Assembly (NCBI RefSeq): GCF_014851395.1 | Contig: NW_024041150.1 | Coordinates: 45,546,356 to 45,610,355 of the forward strand | Direction of reading: 5' to 3' | DNA: 64,000 bases | DNA from: Micropterus salmoides | Lineage: Eukaryota; Chordata; Actinopteri; Centrarchiformes; Centrarchidae | Shown here: positions 10,701 to 20,049 of the stretch, piece by piece | How the letters are laid out: the number at the start of each line of letters is the position of its first letter | Numbering within the stretch: position 1 is the stretch's first letter | Program-made: the position numbers and the translations under genes | Notes under the pieces: model-generated | Databases searched by the model: none | What the model saw: only the letters and a program-made list of their open reading frames with translations | Told to the model about the DNA's origin: nothing

Positions 10701-13700
10701 GATTTTCTATAGGGTTAAGGTCAGCCGAGTTTGCTGGCCAGTTAAGAACATCGATACCATGGTCCTTAAACCAGGTACTGGTAGCTTTGGCACTGTGCGC
10801 AGGTGTCAAGTCCTGTTGGAAAATGAAATCTGCAACTCCATAAAGTTGGTCAGCAGCAGGAAGCATGAAGTGCTCTAAAACTTCCTAGTAGACGTCTGCG
10901 TTGACCTTGGACCTCAGAAAACACAGTGGACCAACACCAGCAGATGACAGGGCACCCAAACCATCACTGACTGTGGAAACTTTACACTGGACTTCAAGCA
11001 ACGTGGATTCTGTGCCTCTCCTCTCTTCTTCCAGACTCTGGGACCTTGATTTCCAAAGGAAATGCAAAATTTACTTTCATCAGAGAACATAACTTTGGAC
11101 CACTCAGCAGCAGTCCAGTCCTTTTTGTCTTTAGCCCAGGCGAGACGCTTCTGACACTGTGTCTTGTTCAAGAGTGGCTTGACACAAGGAATGCAACAGC
11201 TGAAACCCATGTCTTGCATACGTCTGTGCGTGGTGGTTCTTTAAGCACTGACTCCAGCTGCAGTCCACTTTGTGAATCTCCCCCACATTTTTGAATGGGT
11301 TTTGTTTCACAATCCAGCTGTCAAGTCAGCAGTCTTCCCCTTGATTGTGTAGCCTACAAAACTAGACTGAGAGACCATTTTGCAGGTGTTGAGTTAATTA
11401 GCTGATTAGAGTGTGGCACCAGGTGTCTTCAATATTGAACCTTTTCACAATATTCTAATTTTGTGAGATACTGATTTGGGGGTTTTCATTAGTTGTCAGT
11501 TATAATCATCAAAATTAAAAGGAATGAACACTTGAAATATATCAGTCTGTGTGGAATGTATGCATTATACAAGTTTCAAGTTTTGAATGGAATTACGGAA
11601 ATCTTTTTGATATTCTAATTATATGACCAGCAACTGTATATACTAGGTTCACCTGTTAAATTGCTTGTTAACACAAAAAGCTAATCAGCCAATCACATGG
11701 CAGCAACTCAATGCTTTTTGGCATGTAGACGTGGTGAAGACAACTTGCTGAAGTTCAAACCGAGCATCAGAATCGGGAAGAAAGGGGATTTAAGTGACTT
11801 TGAACGTGGCGTGGTTGATCCTCCTGGTCTACTGGGATTTTCACCACAACCATCTCTAGGGTTTACAGAGAATGGTCCGAAAAAGAGAAAATATCCAGTG
11901 AGCAGCAGTTGTGTGAACGAAAATGTCTTGTTGATGTCAGAGGTCAGAGGAGAATGGGCAGATTGGTTCCAGATGACAGAAAGGCAACAGTAACTCAAAT
12001 AACCAATAAAGTTAGCCATGAGGAATTAGGGCAGTTCTGAAGGAAAAATGGGTCCAGCCCGTACTGGCAAGGTGTACCTAATAAAGTGGCCGGTGAGTGT
12101 ATATATGTCTTATCACATGTCAACGCTCAAACCAACCTGTGTCTCATTTGTCTTCAGTGCTGACCTACCTGCTCTTCTGCAGAACAAACCAAGGTTAGTG
12201 AAACTCTGATTGCTCTTTGAACATGTTGGATTTGGATTTTCCGGCAGGATGGGAGTCAGTCTCACTGTTCATCACAGGGCTGGGACGTGATGGGAATCAT
12301 AGGTCAGTTTTTAAATACATAAATTTGCATTTCTAACATGACTAAACGCTATTTTCTGAAAAACAAGATGGTAAAGGACTCCTTCTTCTGGGATTTTTTT
12401 TCATGCAGTTATGGTACAGAAGTGAAAATTTTTGTCACCGTCTACTTTTTTAGTTTGCTGAGCGAGACACCAAACAACCACCTAATGTCAGTTTGCCTCT
12501 TCGCTAATCAGCTGAAGAAATCAACACCTTCAAAACATCCCTGCAAACGACATTTTTGATCAGTTTAAATACTCGGCTTGTGACAAGCTACTCTGAATAT
12601 TACTACATACAGACAGCTTTTATTTTTGCTTGTTTGAAACACTTGGCCCAACCCGAGTCTGAATTCACACATCTCTTTTCCATCTCTGTTATTATCAAGA
12701 AACCCACGACAAACGCACCAGTCCGACCACAGCGTCCTTCAACTTGTTAGCAGTGGTTGCTGTATGTCGCTTGGAAGTGACGTTGCTATTCCAAATGCTA
12801 TGTCACTTCAGCTCACGTGTTGGTGGTGCAAACACAATCAGAAAAATAAAACCCTTGAAGGTATGTAGTTCTTTGGGGGAGCTCCACAGTGGGCAGTTTC
12901 TCTCAGGTGGTATCCAGAACTGTTTGGTCCAAAAAACACCTATTGTGTCTCCGTCCCCATGTCGACTCTGTCTGTCAAACATGTACACTGTCAGAGGCTC
13001 TGAGAATCTCTGATATAGAAGATCCCGCTAAAAGTGCAAAAAAACACAAAAGGTTCAATGTAATGTGATTCATGATATAATGGAAACTAGCCGCCAGAGG
13101 GTACTGGGTAATGTAGTTTTTCTCAAAACATATTGAATTTCTGCAGCGCGTCTGACTGTGAGTCCCTGCAGCTCTCAGTTTTTCAGCTGGAAGTCTGTCT
13201 TTCTGAGCTGTGAGGAGGACGACAGCTCTACTGGATGGACGCTGAGGAGGAACACAACCAGAGAAACCAGGACTCAGTGTGATGACTGGGGAAAAGCAGC
13301 TGGTTCTTCCTGTAATATCACTGACATCGTCCCGTCAGACAGTGGAGTTTACTGGTGTGAGTCCAGAGAGGGAGCAAACAGTAACACCATCAACATAACT
13401 GTCACTGGTAAGATCAGACTGTGGAGTTAGTGTTGATGAAGCTGTGTGTAAATGATGAAATGCTGTAGTTTGTCTCTGTGTTGAGATGGACCAGTGATCC
13501 TGCAGAGTCCTGTCCTCCCTGAGATGGAGGGACATGATGTCACTCTGCACTGTAAAACAAAGACCCCTCCCTCCAACCTCCCAGCTGGTTTCTATAAAGA
13601 TGGCTCCCTCATCAGGACTGAGCCTACAGGTCACATGACCATCCACCATGTTAACAAGTCTGATGAAGGCCTCTACAAGTGTAACATCAGCGGTCGTGGA

Positions 13701-16700
13701 GAGTCTCCATCCAGCTGGATCTCTGTCACAGGTGAGGAGCTCAAAGATAATTCTCAAACTGACCTTGTTTGTTTTCTACATTGAGTTCAGCAGGTTTCAG
13801 GACAGCAGAGATGATTCATGATGTGACAACATTTCTAACTTTGCAATCTACAAAGAACCAAGAGTGAAATCTCTCAGAGTTCAACCCACCGTGATATCTG
13901 GTCTTTTTAACTCTTACTTCCTTACTTAAACCAAGGTGGAAACAGATTACAAATTAATTTCTGGTTGTTTTTCTTGTGGCATTTTGGTGAATTAATTTTC
14001 CATTTATTTTTATTTCTGTGCCATTAATTATAATTTTTCTTTTCTTGTTAACTTTAGTGAAGCCCACCACCACAAGTCCTCTTTCAACCCCCTCTCCTCC
14101 TGGTTCCTCCTCCTCTTCCTCAACCACTCTTCCTCCTGGTTCCTCCTCCTCTCCTCCTCTCTCTGTGTTGTGGGCTGCTGTTCTGTCTTTCTGTGTTCTG
14201 GTTCTACTGGTTCTTCTGGTTCTACTGATGAGACGATGTATCCTTAGGAAACTTAAAGGTTAGTCACAGACTCCATGTGCTGCAGTTCACATTTAAAGTC
14301 ACATTTTGCTGTTGATACATTTCTGTTAACACTTCTGGACGTACAAATAATAACAAGTTACAAACGGTCTGTCTTTCATGTCACATGATCTTCCTCGGCA
14401 GATGAAGTATGGAACTGTAGATGTTCAAATTTCCATATTTCTGGACACTTATAGGATTTCTATTTTATATTGGCTTAAATTTCTGCTCCTTTTGGCTCAT
14501 TCAGCTGCTGAAGTAGAAGTTGGAGATGATGACATCACAGATGACATCACATACAGTGATGTCAATATATTACATCGCCTACAGCAGCCAATCAGACGCA
14601 GCAGAGGTAACGATGTTTTATTGATTCAGGATGAGCACTGTGTGTGCTCTTGTTCTTATGACTTTGTGAGGACCAAGTGGAGTTTTAGACCTTGAGAGGA
14701 CACTTTGGAAAGTGACATTTTAAAGGAGGAAATGATATAAAGCATGTTCAACAAAGTAATCAAATGTAAAAGCAATGTTTAGTAGTCCATAAAGTTGTAC
14801 ACTGTAGTCTGGTCTGTTGTGGGTGATCATAAAGTTTGTTGTGCATTATGAGACTGTTCTGCGCCCTGTGGTGAATCTTATACCAGAAGCCAACAGCTCT
14901 TGATAACAACTAGATGAACGTGGCCTCAAATAAACTATCCAAATAATCTATAAACGGGCAGATTTGTTTGTATACTGTGCATATACATACTCTACAACAC
15001 TTCTAAAGAAATGAAACTGATATTTTGCAATGTTTAATCCAAAGTAACAGACTTACAGAGAGTTCAGGGTAGCGACAGTTCAAACACCAAACAGCAGATC
15101 AAGTTTACAGATGGTTGAGGAAAATAATAGTCCAAACATCAAACAACACATGCAGAAAAACTCGACATGGGAAGATGACCGGACAAGGACTGAACAAAAC
15201 AGAAGGCAATACAATATTTCACAAAGTGAGTGCACCCCTTACATTTGTGTAAATATTTGACTATATCTTGTGACAACACTGAAGAAATGACACTTGTAAA
15301 CACAATGTAAAGTAGTGAGTGTACAGCTTGTATAACAGTGTAAATATGCTGTCCCCTCAAAATAACACATCACACAGCCATTAATGTCTAAACCATGTTA
15401 TTTTGAGGGGACAGCAAATTTACACTGTAAAATGATTTTGTGAGATACTATGCTTTGGTAAACAAGCAGGCAGGGAGCGAACAGGTGCAGAAAAATACCA
15501 AACTAAAGCGGGACAGACCAACAACGGAAAACGTATAATAAAGGCAAGTCTTCACAAACACAGACCAAAAAGACCATAACCAAATAAAACAACCGAACAG
15601 GCTGAGACAAAAATATAACACATAAAACAAAGACCAAGTAGTGTTAAGAACAAGATAATTTTTCATCAGTTTAATTAGTGGACTTTTACTCGTATCTCTT
15701 CTGTTAAATTTGGCTGATATTTGCTTGATAGATTTTTCATTATGTAATTTTCCAATATTATTCATTAATATGGGTTAATTATTGACAGTAGGAGCAAAAA
15801 ATATTTTTGTATAATGACTGCAGTAGTAGTAGCAGTAACTATACTAACAGTGCTGGTGTCATCTGTATGTGTTTCGTTTTCCAGAGCATGGTCCAGCTGT
15901 AGTCTACTCTGAAGTGAGAGGAGCAGGAGACATCAGTTATGAACAAATAGTGAACAAAGACATCAAATCAAACAGGACAAGAGGTACAGCTGCTCTTCTT
16001 TGTTTCCATCATGAACCAACTCTAGAAAAATCTGTTAGAGAAGAATACTGGAGAGTCTATTTTGGGTTGTCACAGTACTCTGTAAGTATGGTAGTTATTA
16101 GACACATGGAGATATCTAATGCTCAATACTCTGTGGTTCCTGTTAGCAGTTTGGTCGTATGTTTCACCACAGTTGGTGTTGTTGCGGGCGAGTGTTCGGG
16201 GAAGCAAGACATGAGCGTTTAGCCTTTACTGGTTTCCATCAGCATAAACACATCCAATGACATTTATTTAGGTCAGAATTGAATTTATAAGATTGATAAA
16301 ATTCCATTATTTTTCTTATTGAAACACACTTCACGTGAAGACGCAAACCAACAACATGTCAGTCCATCATTTCACTGCTGCCTGACTTCCTGTCTGTTGC
16401 TCTCAGCTCCAAGCCCTCGGGTTCTACTGAAGATGTGAACCTAAAATGTGAGTGTTGAACATAAATTTGTTGAGGAGAAGAAAAATAAAGCATACCATCA
16501 CATGTAAGTTAAGAAAGGTTTATCTAGAAAACATAGGATAGGAATGTGTGAAGATATAAGAAGAGACGGACTCAGCAGCAGCGGTGGATTGGCCATCTGG
16601 TAATTCTGGCAAATGATTGAGGGGCTGGACCATTTGTTTTGGGGTGGGCGGGATTTGAAAGGATTTAAAAATGTAAAAATCTGTTGTTACACACACAAAC

Positions 16701-19700
16701 ACAAACACACAACTATTACTGCTGCTACTATTTATAGTTTTTGTCTTGGTATATATGTTATTGCCTTTCGTGCTGTTGTTTGTATTCACGCGTTTTCCAG
16801 TGTTGAGAGCAGTCAGTGAACAAACATGTTGCTGCAATGTTTACATCCGTAAAGTGTGATCCAGTGCTTTGAGGAAGGATGCTCCTGTTGGCCTAGCAGA
16901 GACAGGGAGGAGGGTGGTAGAGGTAGAGAAGGACACAGTGACACACAACTGTAATTAGCTCCGCAGTAGAGAAGACAGTAACAGCAGTCAGACAGCACAC
17001 AGACTCTACAACATATTCAGAGGGACTGCCATTGTTTTCAACTGTGTGTGTGTAAATTTCTTACAAACAGAATAGTAAACATTGTTTGCCAGCCACATAC
17101 ATTAACTGTTTAAATATCTGTTACATAACGTACTGCTTATATTAAATCACCATCTGTAAACAAATGTAGTGGGGGATGCATGGTAATGTGGGCTGGTCTA
17201 CAGAGCCAGTCTGCCCCTGCTCAGCAGTGATAAGGTTCACACATACACATGTGGTTTATGTCACTCTGCACATCAAACACCAGCAGCAGCTTCTTCCTGT
17301 TGATTTCAGTGAGCTGGTGGTGTCTGTTTCAGGCATTGAGCCGGCATGTGTGAACTTGTTTAAAAAGGAGGTTGAGCAGCTTTGTGGGCGTCCAGTTTCC
17401 TGTTTTTAAAAGATACATCGATTGCAGCAGAGGTGTTCAGAGGAAAAATCTGTAAAAACCTGCTGATGTTTATTAAAGGTTGTCATTATACAACACAAGG
17501 TTGTAAACAAAGGTGCGGCTCTTCATGCAACACACACAGAACTTAACATGTATATTCAAATAGGGTAACATAAAATAAGTACAATAAAATAAAACAATAG
17601 GCTATATACGCATAAAGTGAAATATTTCAGGCCTTTCTTTTTGATTTATCGGTTTGCAAATGTCAGTCGACAGAGAAAAAGAGACAGTAGGAGCAAAGAA
17701 GATTCAAAACATCCGAAATGCTCGACTTAAAGCGAGTAGCCTCTAATTGACCATTCAGAAATGTACTGCAAGGCTCTGGTCCCCGCGGTTATTTGGAGTT
17801 CCTCCAAAGGTTCCTAGTTCCCAGGTAATGTTTCTGCAGTCTTAAGTATTGTGTGCATGCTGACTACTAAATTCAGCATGCTAACCAGCTAGCCCTCACA
17901 TAATACCACTTTGTACCTTGAGAGGCGAAAGTCCGATAGGACTCTGGACGCTGTTGCTGCCTCTCTGATGCCCGATGTTCGCAGTTAGGAGCTATATAGC
18001 CTTAGATGTTATATGAATCTGGTCCATGGAACATCAGCTTTCAATTTTTCAATGCACATTTAAGAGTGCAAGTTGCAACTATTATTAACAATAATGGAAA
18101 TCTGAGGCTTCATCAGTGGCAGTCATAACAATGAACATTTGTGCAGCTTCATCACCAAAACATATTTATTGCAGAATGTATCGAATAGTATAAGTGTATA
18201 TTACTAATATTACCGCTTGTACTGGCTGATGATCCAGCATCTCCTCTACTAACTAATTTAATCAAAGCAATTATACCTATATATTATTAATGTTACCAGC
18301 TAACTCAGGCCCTTTCAAACGGTCTCCCCCAGATTTCAAATAAAAAATACTATCTATATAAATAGCTTGGCTGAGTACTTGGTGTGTATCCATATTTCCC
18401 AGCTAATCAACATTTTAAAATGCCCCCAAACCCTTTGAGCAGGAGCCGGATCTCACTAAACCTACCGCCTGTGCCAATTTAAATAAAACAAAGTCAGACC
18501 CCCATTTACATAGGATCACAAGTTTAATATTACAGTTTGTGATGCTACACTCCTGTTTGGATAGATGATTGATCCTGATTTGCCCCTGGCGGCTGTTCTG
18601 CCAGTGTGTGAACGAGTGTGAATGCTAGTTTCCATTTGAGCACTTAGGCAATGTGTATGACTGGTGAATGCAGATGTAGTGTAAAAGCGCTTTGAGTGGT
18701 CGAAAAAACGAGAAAGGCGCTATACAAGTACGGGGCATTTACATTTACCTGCGACTCGGTCCAAGGTTCCCACTTGGGATCTGGCGGTGGTTCTTGGGGC
18801 GTTGGCTGAGGACCCCTTCGAACCCCTGGAGTCAGCTGAGGCTAAGCACTTGACCGTCAAGATGGCCTTTCTCCTTGCTATCACCTCTCTGAGGAGGGTG
18901 GGGGATCTCCAAGCGCTTTCGGTTTCCCCGCAAGCCTGGAGTTTGCCCCGGGGAATATTAGGGCTATCCTGCACCCTCGTCCAGGATACATCCCTAAAGT
19001 GCCTTCTTGTGCGGCAGGGTCCACAGTGCTGCAGGCATTTCATCCTCCACCTCATGTGACGGCGGAGGACGGGAGACTTCATCTGCTCTGCCCTGTCAGA
19101 GCACTGAGTATTTACACTCTGAGGTCCTCCCGTTGGAGGACGGCTGACCAGCTGCTAGTGTGTTTTGGGTCTCCCAGGGCCGGGCTCCCTGCATCCAAAC
19201 ATACTATAGCAACTGGATTGTTCAGACTATTTCCCTGGCCTATCTGTTGCGCGGTTGGCCTTCACCTGTGGCTGTGAGAGCTCATTCTACCAGAGGCATG
19301 GCGGCCTCTCGAGCCCTCCTTTCCGGGGCCTCTTTGCAGAATGTTTGTTTAGCGGCTGGCTGGGCCACTCCGCACACATTCATTCGGTTTGACCTTCCTT
19401 CGGCACCTGGCACTCGTGCGCTCTCCTCTTAGTTGTGCCACTTTATTGCACACTGGGGCAGACGGGGTTTTCGGCACGGTTTAGTGGGTATCTCGTTCCC
19501 ATAGTGTCGTAACCGACGCAGTTCAAGTTCCCTCGAAGGGGAACGTCTCGGGTTACGTATGTAACCCTGGTTCCCCGAGAAGGGGAACGAGACACTGCGT
19601 CGGCCCGCCGCACCTCTCCCCCGCCTGAAGCGCCTGCTTCATAGTTAAGCTAATGATGAGTGTGTACAGGTGTGCTTTATACTCCTCCGGTTATTCCGTC

Positions 19701-20049
19701 ACACCTTACCGTTCTAGCAACAACCAATAGGATTGGAGTGATTTCATTCACGTTCAGACCTGCTACGCCTAGAGGCGTTCCCATAGTGTCGTAACCGATG
19801 CAGTGTCTCGTTCCCCTTCTTGGGAACCAGGGTTACATACGTAACCCGAGACGTTTTACTGGTGCAACTTGATTGAGTGAATCTCTAGTTTGAAACTCAG
19901 TTAGTTCTGAGAAATGAGTGAAGCAGAGTTGTTGTCTGGTGATGTAGTTTCTTTGTCTTCAACAGTTTCTCATGTTGTTTGAACTGTTTGTGTTTGTGTG
20001 TTCAGAGTTTCCAGCAGAGCCAGAGGTCGTCTACTCTTCACTGAGGTAG
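7707..20049 (+). CDS. Fc receptor-like Ig-superfamily inhibitory receptor, eight exons (copy 1)
   Basis: Predicted single-pass leukocyte receptor of 337 residues. Exons: 7707-7731, 12158-12193, 13147-13407, 13486-13731, 14058-14258, 14505-14606, 15885-15983, 20006-20049. All have GT/AG borders and every junction is phase 1, the usual Ig-superfamily arrangement. Residues 1-20 form a leucine-rich signal peptide. Ig domain 1 has C42/C91 plus an extra pair C65/C76 and the SDSGVYWC motif. Ig domain 2 has C130/C173 and the SDEGLYKC motif. A Ser/Pro/Thr stalk precedes a membrane span at about 226-247, followed by basic residues. The tail has four motifs fitting the ITIM consensus: ITYSDV (Y273), VVYSEV (Y298), ISYEQI (Y309), VVYSSL (Y333). 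ITIMs recruit SH2 phosphatases, so an inhibitory role is inferred. Ligand unknown. The Ig domains resemble teleost FCRL/FcR-like proteins. Exon 1 is the least certain, lying 4.4 kb upstream. Confidence 0.8.
9565..9965. repeat. Non-autonomous dispersed repeat with AAGTCGGAG-like ends (copy 1)
   Basis: Begins near GAAGTTGGAGGTTGGAGATG and ends near GAAATTTCGACTTCCCATG, so the two ends are partly inverted relative to each other. It contains the GACGTCACACCC block shared with 4955-5040. It has no transposase and is probably a MITE-like element. Copy 2 is at about 25652-26052. Confidence 0.4.
10251..11636 (-). mobile_element. Tc1/mariner-type transposon with long terminal inverted repeats (copy 1)
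   Basis: Ends CAGGTGCTGGTCATATAATT and its near-perfect inverted counterpart at 11617-11636, each flanked by the TA target dinucleotide (10249-10250 and 11637-11638). Further inverted similarity extends over roughly 200 bp at each end. The length of 1386 bp is normal for a Tc1 element. The transposase on the - strand is broken. It lies in intron 1 of the receptor gene, opposite to the direction of transcription. Confidence 0.9.
10519..11219 (-). pseudogene. Broken Tc1 transposase, DDE type (copy 1)
   Basis: The C-terminal frame (10519-10866) shows FIFQQDLTPAHSAK with the second catalytic Asp and, 34 residues on, NPIENLWG with the Glu, the DD34E pattern of Tc1 transposases. The same frame continues upstream to 11067 except for a TAG at about 10885-10890 within VNADVY*EVLEHF, where Gln is usual. 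A second frame (10914-11219) carries the first catalytic Asp in VMFSDESKF. A frameshift therefore lies near 10960. The N-terminal DNA-binding half is not open. The element cannot encode its own transposase. Confidence 0.85.
11639..12102 (+). mobile_element. Internally deleted second Tc1-like element (copy 1)
   Basis: The right end reads GGTGTACCTAATAAAGTGGCCGGTGAGTG, a terminal sequence I recognise from a common fish Tc1-like family. The left part carries the N-terminal helix-turn-helix region of its transposase (GKKGDLSDFERG, then LLGFS in a shifted frame), and just before the right end are bases from the transposase C-terminus. The catalytic core is missing. The left terminal repeat is reduced to about 16 bp and abuts the first Tc1 element directly. 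Confidence 0.7.
12158..12193 (+). CDS. Receptor exon 2: second signal-peptide exon
   Basis: 36 bases between a TCTTCAG acceptor and a GTTAGT donor, phase 1 at both ends, encoding LTYLLFCRTNQ with exon 1. A short separate second leader exon is usual in Fc-receptor family genes. An internal CTGCAG could act as an alternative acceptor, but would leave only 11 bases. Confidence 0.6.
12194..13146 (+). other. Intron 2 of the receptor gene, nothing recognised (copy 1)
   Basis: About 950 bases with several short frames on both strands but no domain and no clear transposon ends. It ends in the acceptor TTTCTGCAG at 13138-13146. Confidence 0.4.
13147..13407 (+). CDS. Receptor exon 3: first Ig domain
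   Basis: 261 bases, 87 codons, phase 1 at both ends. It reads ARLTVSP at the start, with SVFLSC (C42), W51, TQCDDWG (C65), SSCNIT (C76) and SDSGVYWC (C91), ending NITVTG. NTT, NIT and NIT give three N-glycosylation sequons. The pattern of an extra cysteine pair and an Asp-rich BC loop is typical of the first domain of teleost FcR-like proteins. Confidence 0.9.
13486..13731 (+). CDS. Receptor exon 4: second Ig domain
   Basis: 246 bases, 82 codons, phase 1 at both ends. It reads GPVILQSPVLPEMEG, DVTLHC (C130), FYKDGSLI, HMTIHHV and KSDEGLYKC (C173), ending WISVTG. This is the FcR second-domain pattern, with GPVILQSPV and FYKDG as family hallmarks. It is followed by a GTGAGG donor. Confidence 0.92.
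14058..14258 (+). CDS. Receptor exon 5: stalk and transmembrane segment
   Basis: 201 bases, phase 1 at both ends. A Pro/Ser/Thr stalk of about 35 residues with a repeated PPGSSSS motif (likely O-glycosylated) leads into a hydrophobic span of about 22 residues (LSVLWAAVLSFCVL onward), then RRCILRKLK as stop-transfer. The acceptor is ACTTTAG and the donor GTTAGT. Confidence 0.88.
14505..14606 (+). CDS. Receptor exon 6: cytoplasmic tail with first ITIM
   Basis: 102 bases, phase 1 at both ends. An acidic stretch (EVEVGDDDITDD) precedes ITYSDV (Y273), which fits I/V/L/S-x-Y-x-x-I/V/L. It ends in a basic segment QPIRRSR. The acceptor is CATTCAG and the donor GTAACG. Confidence 0.85.
14607..15884 (+). 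other. Intron 6 of the receptor gene (copy 1)
   Basis: Contains the Tc1 end fragment at 15205-15441. The rest is AT-rich and unassigned. Around 15460-15640 is a purine-rich, C/A-rich stretch resembling the dispersed repeat near 1060, but I could not align it convincingly by eye. Confidence 0.4.
15205..15441 (-). mobile_element. End fragment of a Tc1-like element with a 32 bp hairpin (copy 1)
   Basis: The text from CACAAAGTGAGTGCACCCCT to GTCCCCTCAAAATAAC matches my memory of the terminal part of a fish Tc1-like family. The arms 15335-15366 and 15397-15428 are inverted repeats with one mismatch around a 30 bp loop. No coding sequence remains. Copy 2 is at 31292-31528. Confidence 0.55.
15885..15983 (+). 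CDS. Receptor exon 7: cytoplasmic tail with second and third ITIMs
   Basis: 99 bases, phase 1 at both ends, acceptor TTTTCCAG and donor GTACAG. It encodes VVYSEV (Y298) and ISYEQI (Y309), eleven residues apart. Both fit the ITIM consensus. Confidence 0.85.
16407..16447 (+). other. Possible cryptic or alternative exon with an in-frame stop
   Basis: 41 bases lie between a pyrimidine-rich acceptor (GTTGCTCTCAG) and a strong GTGAGTG donor. Read in phase 1 after exon 7 it gives nine codons, then TGA at 16436-16438. Inclusion would drop the last ITIM. Only the splice signals support it. The copy 2 equivalent is 32496-32536. Confidence 0.25.
18590..18749 (+). repeat. 3' tail of a dispersed fish repeat, AGCGCTTTGAGTGGTC type (copy 1)
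   Basis: The run GTGTAAAAGCGCTTTGAGTGG followed by AAGGCGCTATACAAGTACGGGGCATTTAC is a widespread teleost repeat ending. It stops where the DIRS-like sequence begins, so one element was inserted into or joined to the other. Copy 2 is at about 34687-34846. Confidence 0.5.
18755..19432 (+). pseudogene. DIRS-type tyrosine recombinase, broken C-terminal part (copy 1)
   Basis: Reads KVPTWDLAVVLGALAEDPFE, then LTVKMAFLLAITSLRRVGDL with the first conserved Arg. A frame change follows near 19000, then VRALSIYTL, the HSTRG motif at 19283-19297 and CLAAGWATPHTFIRF. The position after FIRF, where the catalytic Tyr is expected, is Asp. Copy 1 has an extra one-base deletion near 19204 (ACTATAGC) that is absent in copy 2 (ACTATTAGC), where 35096-35530 stays open. 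Even copy 2 is not intact. Confidence 0.75.
19543..19603 (+). repeat. DIRS inverted repeat, left arm (copy 1)
   Basis: Starts ACGTCTCGGGTTACGTATG and is the reverse complement of 19795-19854 with about three differences. It also contains the self-complementary GGGTTACGTATGTAACCC. The copy 2 arm is 35641-35701. Confidence 0.85.
19795..19854 (-). repeat. DIRS inverted repeat, right arm (copy 1)
   Basis: Partner of the arm at 19543-19603, separated by about 190 bases. The copy 2 arm is 35895-35955 and is one base longer at a G run. Confidence 0.85.
20006..20049 (+). CDS. Receptor exon 8: last ITIM and stop codon
   Basis: 44 coding bases after the acceptor GTGTTCAG, entering in phase 1: EFPAEPEVVYSSLR then TAG. 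VVYSSL (Y333) is the fourth ITIM-like motif, only four residues from the C-terminus. Confidence 0.82.

Larger units (their letters stand above)
7732..12157 (+). other. Intron 1 of the receptor gene, transposon-filled (copy 1)
   Basis: The 4.4 kb intron starts GTAAGT and ends TCTTCAG. It contains a GT microsatellite (about 9129-9145), the repeat at 9565, the Tc1 element at 10251-11636 and the deleted Tc1 derivative that follows it. From 7800 to 9540 I see only AT-rich sequence with no recognisable element. A - strand frame at 7823-8077 (longer in copy 2 because of one base) has no domain I recognise. Confidence 0.5.
18750..19857 (+). mobile_element. 3' part of a DIRS-like retrotransposon (copy 1)
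   Basis: Encodes the end of a tyrosine recombinase followed by two 60 bp sequences that are inverted repeats of each other (19543-19603 and 19795-19854) and a direct repeat of CCCATAGTGTCGTAACCGA (19498 and 19791). Complex inverted and split direct ends are typical of DIRS elements. Reverse transcriptase and gag are absent, so the copy is 5'-truncated. GC content is clearly higher than in the surrounding intron. Copy 2 is at about 34847-35958. Confidence 0.75.
15984..20005 (+). other. Intron 7 of the receptor gene (copy 1)
   Basis: A 4.0 kb intron holding a possible cryptic exon (16407-16447), an unassigned stretch at 16500-18550, a repeat tail at about 18600-18749 and the DIRS-like fragment. 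Short frames in 16520-17410 have no recognisable domain. It ends with the acceptor GTGTTCAG. Confidence 0.45.

Noticed and set aside
13335..13757. 140-codon frame on the - strand overlapping the Ig exons
   Set aside because: It is the antisense shadow of two well supported Ig-domain exons, crosses their intron and has no domain of its own.
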